Shown in pieces: positions 8,034 through 16,299 of a stretch of DNA of 64,000 nt (position 1 is the stretch's first letter; every line of letters begins with the position of its first letter). A model generated the notes under the pieces. It was not told the DNA's origin, ran no database searches, and worked only from the letters and a program-made list of their open reading frames with translations. Made by a program: the position numbers and the translations under genes. The DNA lies in assembly GCF_003626645.1 (NCBI RefSeq), contig NZ_RBAM01000011.1, positions 124,001 through 188,000 of the forward strand. Reading direction: 5' to 3'. The DNA comes from Streptomyces klenkii. Its GTDB lineage: Bacteria; Actinomycetota; Actinomycetes; Streptomycetales; Streptomycetaceae.

Positions 8034-8831
8034 GTGACCACCTTCGCCCCCGACTCCCTCGCGCTCAACCGCAAGCTGCCGCTCTGGTACCAGGTGTCGC
8101 AGTCGCTGCGGGCCTCGATACTCGGGCGCTGCCCGGACGACCCGCTGCGCCTGCCCACCGAGGACGCCCTCGCCGAGCACTACGGCGTGAGCGTCCTGAC
8201 CATGCGGCAGGCGCTGAAGGAGCTGGAGGAGGAGGGGCTGATCAGCCGTCACCGGCGGCGCGGCACCTTCATCGAGCCGAGCGCCCGGCGCGGCTCCCCC
8301 GTGCGGCTGCTCGGCTCGGTGGACGCGATCGTGGCGCAGCAGTCCGGCGAGCGGACGACCGTACTGGGCCACGGCCCGGCCCCCGTTCCGGCGGAGCTGG
8401 CCGAGCACTTCCCCGGACTGGCGGAGGCGGTGGCCTTCCGGCGGCTGCGCTGTGACGGGGAGTCGGGCGAGCCGACGAACTGGGCGGAGAACCTGGTCCG
8501 CCCGGAGGTCGCCGCGCGCATCGACCTGGCGGACCTGGCCCGCTGGCCGATGACGAAGGTGCTGCGGGACGCCGTGGGCGTCCGGATCAGCCGGATCACG
8601 GACACGGTCGAGGCCCGGCTCGCCGACCCGGAGACGGCGCGGCTGCTGCAAGTGCCGCTGCTGAGCCCGATCCTGCACTACACGGGGGTGACGTACGACG
8701 CGTCGGGCCGGGCGGTGGACGTGGCCCGGATCCGCTACCGGGGCGACCGGTTCTCCTTCACCGTCACGCTGGAGACGGAGACGGGCGCGGACCCGGAGCC
8801 TCGGACGGGCCCGGAGCCGGGGGCGGACTGA
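8034..8831 (+). CDS. GntR family regulator with UTRA-type effector domain
   Basis: 265 residues from a GTG at 8034 with CGGAGC upstream. The winged HTH is at about residues 15-80 (LWYQVSQSLRASILG, LPTEDALAEHYGVSVLTMRQALKELEEEGLI, RRRGTFI), typical of GntR. The C-terminal half has the UTRA pattern, with RLRCDGE, ARIRYRGDRFSFTV and a central RISRITDTVEARLADPETARLLQVP. It lies 17 bases behind hmgA, so it probably responds to homogentisate or another aromatic intermediate and controls hmgA; this is inference from position. The last 20 residues are a Pro/Glu/Gly tail of low complexity. Confidence 0.88.
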   Translation: MTTFAPDSLALNRKLPLWYQVSQSLRASILGRCPDDPLRLPTEDALAEHYGVSVLTMRQALKELEEEGLISRHRRRGTFIEPSARRGSPVRLLGSVDAIVAQQSGERTTVLGHGPAPVPAELAEHFPGLAEAVAFRRLRCDGESGEPTNWAENLVRPEVAARIDLADLARWPMTKVLRDAVGVRISRITDTVEARLADPETARLLQVPLLSPILHYTGVTYDASGRAVDVARIRYRGDRFSFTVTLETETGADPEPRTGPEPGAD

Positions 8832-8838
8832 CGCGCGG

Positions 8839-8874
8839 GGCGGCTCGCGGCGCTCGAAGGGGGCGCGAGCCGCC
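8839..8874. terminator. Hairpin terminator after hmgA-gntR
   Basis: Eleven-base perfect stem: GGCGGCTCGCG at 8839-8849 pairs with CGCGAGCCGCC at 8864-8874, with a 14-base loop, 8 bases after the GntR stop. There is no T-tract, as is usual in Streptomyces. It may also serve the convergent small gene at 9007. Confidence 0.65.
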
Positions 8875-9006
8875 GGGCGTACCTACCCTCCCCGGCCTGG
8901 CCGGAGAGGGGCCGGACGTGCGACGGCGCCGTGCGGCCGCGCCCTGGGGAGAGGGTGGAGGGCCGACGGCGTCGACGGTGGGGCGCTTGCGCTCGGGGGC
9001 CGGGGT

Positions 9007-9270
9007 TCAGCCGTGGTTGCCGAACAGGGAGCGGCGCAACCGTCTCAGCGGCGCGAGGAGGGAGACCTTGGCGGTCCGGCTCTGCTTGGCGCGCGCATGA
9101 TCACGTGTGGTCAGCTCGCGCATGAGCAGGGTCGCCCCCTCGACTTCGCGCTGGGGCACGGCAGGCCCGCCCAGCACCGCGAGATGGCGGTCGAGGCGCG
9201 CACTGGACGCACCGCTGTTGCAGTTGATGGCAGGCACCCGAGGCCTGCCACGCATTGCTATCTGATCCAT
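9007..9270 (-). CDS. Small conserved-looking hypothetical protein (87 aa)
   Basis: 87 residues from the ATG at 9270, preceded by GGGGAG six bases upstream, which makes this a credible gene. The sequence begins MDQIAMRGRPRVPAINC and continues with a basic C-terminus (AKVSLLAPLRRLRRSLFG). There is no signal peptide or membrane segment. I recognise the style of a small basic protein common in Streptomyces, but no function is known to me. It is divergent from the Ser/Thr kinase gene, sharing a 240-base intergenic region, and convergent with the hmgA operon. The one or two Cys residues and charged tail do not indicate a family. Confidence 0.65.
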   Translation of the reverse strand: MDQIAMRGRPRVPAINCNSGASSARLDRHLAVLGGPAVPQREVEGATLLMRELTTRDHARAKQSRTAKVSLLAPLRRLRRSLFGNHG

Positions 9271-9510
9271 TGAGACTCCCCACCCGAACGAGGCACCCGG
9301 CTCAGGCAGGGTAACCCTACCGCCCTCTTACGTCACCCGCGCATCGGCGGGGCGGATTCACCGCTCCGTCAAGGGCGTTGACAGGGCTGGCGTGAACCTG
9401 CCGTCACTGTCGGCGAGTTAGCGGGTCAAGGATATGCAGAAGAGGGGGCAATCACGCTCCGTTGCGGTAGATTCACCCCGAATCGCTCTCTTGCTGGAGG
9501 GGGCCCGTCG

Positions 9511-11217
9511 ATGAGCGGGATGTCCGGGGGCGGTCCGGAGGGGGCAGCGGTGCCGCCGGGCCGGGTGGTGGCGGGCCGGTACCGGCTGCTGGAGCAGCTG
9601 GGCCGGGGCGGCATGGGAGTGGTCTGGCGCGCGCGGGACGAGGTGCTCGACCGCGACGTGGCCGTCAAGGAGGTGCGGGCCCCGGCGGGCCTGCTCGACC
9701 ACGAGGTCCGGCAGCTGTACGTACGGCTGGAACGCGAGGCCAGGGCCGCTGCGCGCATCGCGCACCCCCATGTCGTGACCGTCTTCGACGTGGCTTCCGA
9801 CGAGGGCCGGCCCTGGATCGTGATGGAGCTGGTGCGCGGTCTCTCGCTGGCCGACGCCCTGGAGACCGAGGGTCCGCTGCCCCCGGCGCACGCGGCGCGC
9901 ATCGGCGCCGGGGTGCTCTCCGCGCTCCGGGGAGCGCACGCGGCGGGCGTGCTGCACCGCGACGTGAAACCGGGCAACGTCCTCCTCGCCAACGACGGGC
10001 GTGTCGTGCTCACCGACTTCGGCATCGCGACGGTCGAGGGGAGCTCGGCGCTGACCCGGACCGGGGAGCTGGTGGGCTCGCCCGAGTTCCTCGCCCCCGA
10101 GCGGGCGCTCGGGAATCCGCCGGGCCCCGCCTCCGACCTCTGGTCCCTGGGCGTGACGCTGTACGCGGCGGTGGAGGGCGTCTCCCCCTTCCGCCAGGAC
10201 ACCCCCCTCTCCACCATGCGGGCCGTGGTGGACCAGCAGCTCCCGGCGCCGGTGCGGGCGGGGGCGCTCGCACCCGTCCTGGAAGGGCTGCTGCGCAAGG
10301 ACCCCGCCCTGCGGCTCGGCGCCGAGGAGGCGGAGGACATGCTGCGGGTGGTGGCCCGGGGCGGCACCGTCCCCGGCGCGGGCACGCCGCTCGCCTCCGA
10401 GGCGCCGACGGTTCCCTCGCACGCCCCGCCGCCCGCCCCGGCCGGCGGCCCGGCGGGGTCCGCCGGGGAGCGCGGCGGCGGGCCCGGCGCCGGCTTCGGC
10501 CCGCCGGACGGGAGCCCTCCCGCCGCCGGGCCGGGCGGCGATGACGCGCGGCGGCGGCGCCCCGCCGTGGTCTTCGCGGCGGCCGCCGTCGTGCTGGTGC
10601 TGCTGGCCGCGGGGCTGGTGTGGGCCTTGACCCGGGGCGGCGGCGACGGTGGCGCCACCGGCAGCGGGGACTCCGCCGCCCCGGACAAGAACGCGGGAGC
10701 GGGGCAGGCGGGCAGTTCCTCGGGCAAGCCCCCGGACGCCGGCGGTTCCGCCGGCGGCTCGTCGTCCGGCGTGCGGGCCTCCGTCGAGGCGGAGCGCGGC
10801 GCGTACACGGGCCCCTGCCCGCCGCAGCCCGCGAGCTCGGGCCCCTCGTTCCGGGTGACGTTCACCGTCGACCGCTCCCCCGTCCGTCTCGTGTACCACT
10901 GGGTCACCGGCAGTGGGCAGGTGGGCGCCGACCAGTCCGTCGACGTCACGAACGGCAGGACCGTCACGCTGCGGCACGTCGAGGTCCCCCGCGACTCGGG
11001 AAAGGACTGGATCGGCGTCGAGGTCAAGGACCCGCAGAAGGTCACCTCCAATCATGTGTCGTTCACGGTCACCTGCCGGGACTCCTCGTCCGGCAGGCCG
11101 TCGGACAAGCCGTCGGCACCGGAATCGGCATCGCCGTCCCGGCCGTCGGGCCCGTCGCCCTCCGCTCCGACGGGCCCGACGTACGGCTACGGCTATGACT
11201 ACGGGTCAGGCCGCTGA
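9511..11217 (+). CDS. Eukaryotic-type Ser/Thr protein kinase with extracellular C-terminal domain
   Basis: 568 residues, with GGAGGGGG ahead of the ATG. The kinase domain spans residues 23 to about 280: Gly-rich loop GRGGMG (31-36), catalytic Lys53 in AVKE, HRDVKPGN (149-156), DFG (169-171), and APE in LAPERAL. A Pro/Gly/Ala linker leads to one transmembrane helix near residues 352-373 (after RRRR, giving kinase-inside topology). Outside is a Gly/Ser-rich stalk, a compact domain of about 110 residues with two Cys (GPCPPQ...TVTC), and a Ser/Pro tail ending YGYGYDYGSGR. The external domain is not PASTA; it looks like a beta-sandwich of unknown ligand. This is a sensor kinase of the Pkn/Afs type, target unknown. 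Confidence 0.92.
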   Translation: MSGMSGGGPEGAAVPPGRVVAGRYRLLEQLGRGGMGVVWRARDEVLDRDVAVKEVRAPAGLLDHEVRQLYVRLEREARAAARIAHPHVVTVFDVASDEGRPWIVMELVRGLSLADALETEGPLPPAHAARIGAGVLSALRGAHAAGVLHRDVKPGNVLLANDGRVVLTDFGIATVEGSSALTRTGELVGSPEFLAPERALGNPPGPASDLWSLGVTLYAAVEGVSPFRQDTPLSTMRAVVDQQLPAPVRAGALAPVLEGLLRKDPALRLGAEEAEDMLRVVARGGTVPGAGTPLASEAPTVPSHAPPPAPAGGPAGSAGERGGGPGAGFGPPDGSPPAAGPGGDDARRRRPAVVFAAAAVVLVLLAAGLVWALTRGGGDGGATGSGDSAAPDKNAGAGQAGSSSGKPPDAGGSAGGSSSGVRASVEAERGAYTGPCPPQPASSGPSFRVTFTVDRSPVRLVYHWVTGSGQVGADQSVDVTNGRTVTLRHVEVPRDSGKDWIGVEVKDPQKVTSNHVSFTVTCRDSSSGRPSDKPSAPESASPSRPSGPSPSAPTGPTYGYGYDYGSGR

Positions 11218-11244
11218 GTCAGCCGGCTGAGCCGGACAGTCGAG

Positions 11245-12048
11245 TCAGGCGGCTGAGGAGAAGACCGGGAGGTAGCCTCCGGCCTGGCCCGCCGCGTTCG
11301 GGTGGTAGGAGCTGTCGACCGGGAAGGTCACGCTGTTGAGCCAGGGGCTGCCCGAGCAGAGCTCGTGGCCGGCGAAGCCGGAGGCGGCGTCCCCGTAGGA
11401 GAAGCCGTGGTCGGCGGCCCGTTTGGCGATCACGGAATTGATCAGGTCCGCGGCGGCGTTGACGGCCGACCTCTTGGTCTCGCTGAGGCCGGTACAGCTG
11501 GTGCCGAGTTTATAGAAACGCGGATATCCGAGGACGACGACGTGGGCGGCGGGGGCTCTGCCTCTGATGGCGGTATAGACCTTGTCGAGTTCCCCGGGAA
11601 GCGTGTTCTGGACATACGTACGGGCCTGATTGATCCGGTCCAGGCACGCGCTGTCACTGCTGAGCACGCAGGTCGTCATGGTGTCGGCGAAACCGGCGTC
11701 ATTCCCTCCGATACTGAGGGAGACGAGGCCGGTCGTGCTGTTCAGAGGGCCGAGCTGCTTGCTCAGAACATCACCCGTTCGGGCGCCGGAGCAGGCGGTG
11801 AAGGCGAAGCTCGAAGGGGCGTGCGCGGCCGCCCAGAGCGCGGGATAGGACTTGGAGCTGCGCTTGCAGTCCCCGCTGTTCGTGTAGTAGCTGCCGGCTC
11901 CCAGACCGGACGAGTAGGAGTCACCGAGCGCTACATAGCCGGGAGTTGCGGCCTGCGGCGCGGCTTGGGCGACGCCGGCTCCGGTGAGGGCCAGCGCGGT
12001 GGCGAGGGCGAACGCGGAGAGGGAACCCGCGAGGCGGGACAGCTTCAT
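11245..12048 (-). CDS. Secreted SGNH/GDSL esterase-lipase
   Basis: 267 residues; the ATG at 12048 has an excellent AAAGGAGGTTCC upstream, implying high translation. Residues 1-29 are a Sec signal ending AQA. The SGNH blocks are all present: GDSYSSG (nucleophile Ser), SIGGND (Gly and Asn oxyanion residues) and SSYHPNAAG (His). Six Cys in the mature part fit the three disulfides of Streptomyces extracellular lipases such as S. rimosus lipase and S. coelicolor SCO1725-type enzymes. It hydrolyses acyl esters outside the cell. It is convergent with the kinase gene with a 27-base gap. A TCATGGA/TCCATGA dyad about 60 bases upstream may be its operator. Confidence 0.94.
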   Translation of the reverse strand: MKLSRLAGSLSAFALATALALTGAGVAQAAPQAATPGYVALGDSYSSGLGAGSYYTNSGDCKRSSKSYPALWAAAHAPSSFAFTACSGARTGDVLSKQLGPLNSTTGLVSLSIGGNDAGFADTMTTCVLSSDSACLDRINQARTYVQNTLPGELDKVYTAIRGRAPAAHVVVLGYPRFYKLGTSCTGLSETKRSAVNAAADLINSVIAKRAADHGFSYGDAASGFAGHELCSGSPWLNSVTFPVDSSYHPNAAGQAGGYLPVFSSAA

Positions 12049-12102
12049 GGAACCTCCTTTACCAGGGTTTCTGCCGTACCCGTGGTAGCAGCAGTCCGTG
12101 AT

Positions 12103-12120
12103 TCATGGAAGTGTCCATGA
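12103..12120. promoter_or_regulatory. Perfect dyad upstream of the SGNH esterase
   Basis: TCATGGA-AGTG-TCCATGA is a perfect 7-bp inverted repeat lying 55 bases upstream of the esterase ATG. Its position suits an operator. The binding protein is unknown. Confidence 0.4.
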
Positions 12121-12212
12121 CAAAGGTGTGAGCCAATGAACGCTCAATCACCTACAGCAGGGGACAATCTGACGGGTCAACATATTCGTGCAGTATTCAC
12201 CTGACCGAAACC

Positions 12213-12295
12213 CTCCGGTTCTGTTCCGATGCGGTAACCGGAGGCTGTTTGCACGGCCTTCACATCTTGACGTCGCTCCGCCGATTGCGCGACAT
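12213..12295 (+). promoter_or_regulatory. Dyad and possible promoter before the polysaccharide locus
   Basis: CTCCGGTT at 12213-12220 and AACCGGAG at 12236-12243 form a perfect 8-bp inverted repeat with a 15-base loop. Downstream, TTGACG (12267-12272) is followed after 17 bases by CGACAT (12290-12295), a weak promoter match about 42 bases before the first gene. Evidence is positional. Confidence 0.35.
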
Positions 12296-12336
12296 TGAAG
12301 CCTCGGCATCCGGCGCTTCGGGGGGCAAAGTCGCCA

Positions 12337-12897
12337 ATGCAGAGCTTCACAGATCCCACCGGTCTCACCGGCCCGTCCGGCACACCCGGCACATCCATTC
12401 CTTCCAGCCCGTCCGGCCCGCCCGGAAGCACCGGCTCTTCCGGCCCGCCCGGCCCGGCCACCGCCGTCGAGCACACCGAGCACACCGGATCCGCGGTCGC
12501 ACCCGACCGGCCGGTGGCCGCGGGCGGAGCACCGGCCGGGGATTCCCTCCCCGTGGTGGCGGGGGCCGCCACGGCGATCGCGGGGGTCGGCGCCGTGCTG
12601 GCCCTCGCCGACATCGGCTCACCCCTGCGTGCGCCGTTCACGCTCTTCTTCCTGCTCGTCGCGCCGGCCTGTGCCGTCGGGGCGGCGCTGCGCGGCCTCG
12701 ATCCGCTCAGCAGGTCCGTGGTGGCGGCCGGCGGGGCCGTCGCCGTCGACATGCTGGTCGCACAGGCCATGCTCGCGCTCCACACCTGGACGGTGCGGGG
12801 TGGCGTCGCCGCGGTCGCGGCCGTCAGCCTCCTCCTGTTCCTGCTGGCACACGTGCGGCGCCACCGGGGCCGTACGGCGAAAAGTCGGGCTTCCTGA
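12337..12897 (+). CDS. Small integral membrane protein with collagen-like N-terminus
   Basis: 186 residues from the ATG at 12337, with a weak GGGGGCAAAG ribosome site; an earlier in-frame ATG at 12295 would add 14 residues. Residues 1-45 are Gly/Pro/Ser-rich (TGPSGTPGTS, SGPPGSTGSSGPPGP), resembling short Gly-X-Y runs. The rest holds about four hydrophobic segments and a basic end (HVRRHRGRTAKSRAS), so it sits in the membrane with a cytosolic tail. It is one base from the next gene and leads the polysaccharide operon. No catalytic motif is visible; a scaffold or polymer-export accessory role is speculation. I do not recognise a named family. Confidence 0.75.
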   Translation: MQSFTDPTGLTGPSGTPGTSIPSSPSGPPGSTGSSGPPGPATAVEHTEHTGSAVAPDRPVAAGGAPAGDSLPVVAGAATAIAGVGAVLALADIGSPLRAPFTLFFLLVAPACAVGAALRGLDPLSRSVVAAGGAVAVDMLVAQAMLALHTWTVRGGVAAVAAVSLLLFLLAHVRRHRGRTAKSRAS

Positions 12898-12898
12898 C

Positions 12899-13993
12899 GT
12901 GAACATCAGCGTGTACCGGCCCGGCGAGCTCACCGCGGCCGACCGGGCGGCCTGGTCCGCCCTGCAAGCCAAGGCGGTGGAGGACGGCTCTCCGCAACTT
13001 GCGAATCCTTTCCTCGCACCCGAGTTCGCCCTCGCGGTCGGCCGGTGCCGGGCCGGGGCACGGATCGCGGTGGTGCGCGAGGACGGCGAGCCGGCCGGCT
13101 TCTTCCCGTACCAGCGCTCCGCCCTCGGGGTGGGCCGGGCGATCGGCCTCGGCGTCTCCGACGCCCAGGGGCTCATCCACCGGCCCGGCTTCCAGTGGGA
13201 CGCCCGCGAGCTGCTGCACGCCTGCGGGCTGTCGGTGTGGGAGTTCGACCACCTCGTGGAGGGGCAGAAGCCGTTCGAGGCCGGCGCCTCCGGGTCCTAC
13301 CGGTCGCCCGTGGTGGACGTCGAGCAGGGCTTCGAGCCGTATCTGGCGGTCCTGCGCAAGCAGTCGCCGAAGTTCACCCGCACCACGCTCGCCAAGGAGC
13401 GCCGGCTCGGCCGCGACATCGGCGAGGTGCGCTACGTGCACGACGAGCGCGACCCGGAGGCGCTGCGGACCCTGATCGCCTGGAAGTCCGCGCAGTACCG
13501 AAGAACGGGGCGCAGCGACCGGTTCGCGCGCCCCTGGATAGCGCGCCTGGTCGAGCAGCTCTTCCACACCAGGACGGAGTCCTTCGCGGGCCTGCTGTCG
13601 GTGCTGTACGCCGGGGGGCGGCCGGTCGCGGCGCACTTCGGGCTGCGTTCGCGGCAGGTGCTCTCCTGCTGGTTCCCGTCGTACGACCCGGCCTTCGCCA
13701 AGTACTCGCCGGGCCTGGTGCTGCATCTGCGGATGGCGGAGGGGGCGGCCGCCGCGGGGATGGCCTATCTCGACCTCGGGCGGGGCGAGAAGGACTACAA
13801 GAACTCGCTCAAGACGCGTGAACTGTGCGTGTCCGAAGGATGGGTGACGCGCCGTCACCCGGTGGCGCTGGGGCACCGCGCCCGGCGCGCGCCGGTGCGG
13901 GCGCTGCGCAACACGGTGCTGTCCCGGCCCGAACTCTTCGAGCCCGCCGACCGGTTGCTCAAACGCGTGGGCAGGTTGCGCCAGGGGGACTGA
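12899..13993 (+). CDS. GNAT/FemAB-like acetyltransferase (BioF2/CelD-like)
   Basis: 364 residues from a GTG at 12899, one base after the previous stop. The C-terminal half (about residues 150-320) matches the Acetyltransf_6 (CelD/BioF2-like) GNAT fold: KQSPKFTRTTLAKERRL, SVLYAGGRPVAAHFGLRS and the LVLHLRMAEGAAAAGMAYLDLGRGEKDYK block are typical. Such proteins accompany glycosyltransferases in polysaccharide clusters and acylate or aminoacylate sugars. Context supports modification of a cell-surface glycan: two glycosyltransferases, a deacetylase and a flippase follow. No signal peptide, so it acts in the cytosol. The donor (acyl-CoA or aminoacyl-tRNA) cannot be decided from sequence. Confidence 0.87.
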   Translation: MNISVYRPGELTAADRAAWSALQAKAVEDGSPQLANPFLAPEFALAVGRCRAGARIAVVREDGEPAGFFPYQRSALGVGRAIGLGVSDAQGLIHRPGFQWDARELLHACGLSVWEFDHLVEGQKPFEAGASGSYRSPVVDVEQGFEPYLAVLRKQSPKFTRTTLAKERRLGRDIGEVRYVHDERDPEALRTLIAWKSAQYRRTGRSDRFARPWIARLVEQLFHTRTESFAGLLSVLYAGGRPVAAHFGLRSRQVLSCWFPSYDPAFAKYSPGLVLHLRMAEGAAAAGMAYLDLGRGEKDYKNSLKTRELCVSEGWVTRRHPVALGHRARRAPVRALRNTVLSRPELFEPADRLLKRVGRLRQGD

Positions 13994-14404
13994 GGGGCGC
14001 ACTGCGCCCGGCGTGCGCCGTCAGCAGCGCAAAGCGTCAACAGGACACACGAGTTGGGCGCAAAAAACACCCAAAGGAGGAGTCACCGCACCAGCTCTTG
14101 CCATACAGTCTCAACCATCAATACCGTCGTACATCCACCCGCATCGGCCCATCATGCAAAGCGGCTCAAGGGGAGGGCAAGCGTCGCGATGGTGCCCGGG
14201 GCGGGGCGCGGTGGGGGGTGCCGCGTCCGGCTGATCAGAGTCGCCGTGTCGCGTATACCGCGCGGCCAGCAACCGTTGCCAGCTCACCCTGCCCATGCGG
14301 TGCTGAGTGCCGTCAGGGCGGGGTGAGTACCCCCTTTTCGAACCGGATACGCCACCGGACCGCTCGGGGCGGGCGGTCCACCGGACGAGAGGGACATCCG
14401 AGTC
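13994..14404. other. 411-bp gene-free leader between GNAT and GT2 genes
   Basis: No convincing gene. The segment 14040-14160 is less GC-rich than its surroundings, has an A6 run, and carries AAAGGAGGAG (14069-14078), a strong ribosome-site match with no start codon at usable distance. TTGCCA at 14098 followed by TACCGT after 18 bases is a possible promoter. GGACCG/CGGTCC (14357-14379) is a short dyad just before the GT2 start. The long leader could carry an RNA regulator; no known riboswitch class is recognisable to me. Confidence 0.5.
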
Positions 14405-15217
14405 ATGAGTTCTTTCCTGCGCCCGGCGGCTGATCAGGAGGGCCTGGTCGCCGCCCATTACCGCCCGGTGACGACGCACTTCGCCATAGCGCCACCGGTG
14501 AGCGTCGTCATCCCCGCCATGAACGAGGCGGAGAACCTCCCGTACGTGTTCAAGACCCTGCCGGAGTGGATCCACGAGGTCGTCCTGGTCGACGGCAACT
14601 CCACGGACGACACCATCGAGGTCGCCCGGGAGCTGTGGCCGGACGTCAAGGTGGTCCAGCAGCTCGGCAAGGGCAAGGGCGACGCCCTGATCACGGGCTT
14701 CGCCGCCTGCACGGGCGACATCATCGTGATGGTCGACGCGGACGGCTCCGCCGACGGCAGCGAGATCGTGAGCTATGTGTCCGCCCTCGTCGGCGGCGCG
14801 GACTTCGCCAAGGGCTCCCGGTTCGCCAACGGCGGCGGCACGGACGACATGACCCCGATCCGCAAGCTCGGCAACCGCGTGCTGTGCTCGATCGTCAACC
14901 ACAAGTTCGGCGCCCGCTACACCGACCTGTGCTACGGCTACAACGCCTTCTGGAAGCACTGCCTGGACGACATCGCCCTCGACTGCGCCGGCTTCGAGGT
15001 CGAGACCCTGATGAACATCAGAGTCGTCAAGGCGGGGCTGCGCGTCCAGGAGATTCCCAGCCACGAGTTCGTCCGCATCCACGGCGCCAGCAATCTGCGG
15101 GCCGTGCGGGACGGGCTGCGCGTGCTGAAAGTGATTTTGCAGGAGCGCGGCACCCGGCGCCGCCGCCCGCAGCGGCCGGCCATCGCACCCGCCGCCAACC
15201 GTGGGGAAGTGTCTTGA
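14405..15217 (+). CDS. Family 2 glycosyltransferase (DPM1-like)
   Basis: 270 residues, ATG with GAGAGGGA upstream. GT-A fold: SVVIPAMNEAENLP at residues 33-46, LVDGNSTDDT binding the nucleotide sugar, and DAD at 111-113 as the metal-binding motif. FAKGSRFANGG and the DLCYGYNAFW block match dolichol/polyprenyl-phosphate-type GT2 enzymes. No transmembrane helix is present, so it works at the inner face of the membrane. It probably adds a first or branching sugar to a lipid-linked precursor; the sugar is unknown. The stop overlaps the next TTG start (TTGA), showing coupling within the operon. Confidence 0.92.
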   Translation: MSSFLRPAADQEGLVAAHYRPVTTHFAIAPPVSVVIPAMNEAENLPYVFKTLPEWIHEVVLVDGNSTDDTIEVARELWPDVKVVQQLGKGKGDALITGFAACTGDIIVMVDADGSADGSEIVSYVSALVGGADFAKGSRFANGGGTDDMTPIRKLGNRVLCSIVNHKFGARYTDLCYGYNAFWKHCLDDIALDCAGFEVETLMNIRVVKAGLRVQEIPSHEFVRIHGASNLRAVRDGLRVLKVILQERGTRRRRPQRPAIAPAANRGEVS

Positions 15218-16299
15218 CCTCCACCGACTCCCCCAGCGGTGCCCCGGCCGGCGCGGCGGACGGCGCCGGCCCGGCCACCGGGCCTTCGGTCTCGGTGGTC
15301 ATCTGCGTCTACACCGAGGACCGCTGGGACGACATCGTCGCCTCGGTGGCCTCCGTCCGCGAGCAGTCCCGGCCGGCGCTGGAGATCCTGGTGGTCGTGG
15401 ACCACAATCCGGCCCTGCTGCGACGGCTCGCCAAGCGGTACGGGGACGACGGCTGCGCCGGGGACGGGGTGCGGGTGCTCGCCAATGCGGGCCCCCGCGG
15501 CCTGTCCGCGGGCCGCAACACCGGCATCGCGGCCTCGTCCGGCGAGGTCATCGCCTTCCTCGACGACGACGCCGTTGCCGAGCGGGACTGGCTGCGCCAC
15601 TTCGCCGAGGCCTACGCCGACCCCCGGGTGATGGCCGTGGGCGGCCGCACCCGGCCGGTGTGGGCGTCCCGGCGGCGGCCCGCCTGGTTCCCCGAGGAGC
15701 TCGACTGGGCCGTCGGCTGCACGTACCGGGGCCTGCCGCCCGGCAGGGTGCGGGTGCGCAACGTCCTCGGGGGCAACGCCTCCTTCCGCCGGTCGGCCTT
15801 CGAGCTGGCCGGCGGGTTCGCCAGCGGCATCGGCCGCGACGGCGACCGGCTGCCGCTGGGCTGCGAAGAGACGGAGCTGTGCATCCGGCTGACCCGGGCC
15901 GTGCCCGGGGCGGTCCTGCTGATCGACGACCGGTCGGTCATCCACCACCGGGTGCCCGCGGCCCGCGAGCGCTTCGGCTATCTGTGGACCCGCTCGTACG
16001 CCGAGGGCCTGTCCAAGGCCCTGGTGACGCGGAGCGTGGGGGCGCAGAAGGGGCTGGCGTCCGAGCGCCGGTACACCACGCGGGTGCTGCCCGCCGGGGT
16101 CGCCCGGGGGCTGCGCGACGCCCTGCTGGGCAGGCCCGGCGGTGCGGGGCGGGCCGGGGCGATCGTGGCCGGGCTGACGGCCGCGACCTGCGGCTATGCG
16201 GTGGGCACGCTCCGGGCGCGGCGCAGCGGCGGTCGCTATGCGGTGGCGGCGGCCGGGGAGCCGGCCGGACTCAGACCGGCGAAGGAGGCGGGCGCATGA
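15214..16299 (+). CDS. Family 2 glycosyltransferase
   Basis: 361 residues from a TTG at 15214 that overlaps the preceding stop and has GGGGAAG four bases upstream; no ATG or GTG start exists before the conserved domain. GT-A core: SVSVVICVYTEDRW (25-38), GPRGLSAGRNTGIAASSGEVIAFLDDDA with the metal-binding Asp triplet at 117-119, and CEETELCIRLTR as the acceptor-side ED motif. The C-terminal 80 residues have two weakly hydrophobic segments (VAGLTAATCGYAVGTL), suggesting membrane attachment. Rare TTG use may reduce expression relative to its neighbours. The stop overlaps the deacetylase start (ATGA). Confidence 0.9.
   Translation: MTSTDSPSGAPAGAADGAGPATGPSVSVVICVYTEDRWDDIVASVASVREQSRPALEILVVVDHNPALLRRLAKRYGDDGCAGDGVRVLANAGPRGLSAGRNTGIAASSGEVIAFLDDDAVAERDWLRHFAEAYADPRVMAVGGRTRPVWASRRRPAWFPEELDWAVGCTYRGLPPGRVRVRNVLGGNASFRRSAFELAGGFASGIGRDGDRLPLGCEETELCIRLTRAVPGAVLLIDDRSVIHHRVPAARERFGYLWTRSYAEGLSKALVTRSVGAQKGLASERRYTTRVLPAGVARGLRDALLGRPGGAGRAGAIVAGLTAATCGYAVGTLRARRSGGRYAVAAAGEPAGLRPAKEAGA

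Noticed and set aside
9378..9406. Promoter for the Ser/Thr kinase based on TTGACA at 9378
   Set aside because: No -10-like hexamer occurs at 16-19 bases, and the site is over 100 bases from the start codon.
14013..14326. Small frames (73-90 codons) upstream of the first GT2 gene
   Set aside because: Start codons are not placed after the AAAGGAGGAG site, and translations look random.
13994..14404. c-di-AMP (ydaO-type) riboswitch in the GT2 leader
   Set aside because: The conserved core of that class could not be found by eye; left as an unexplained leader.
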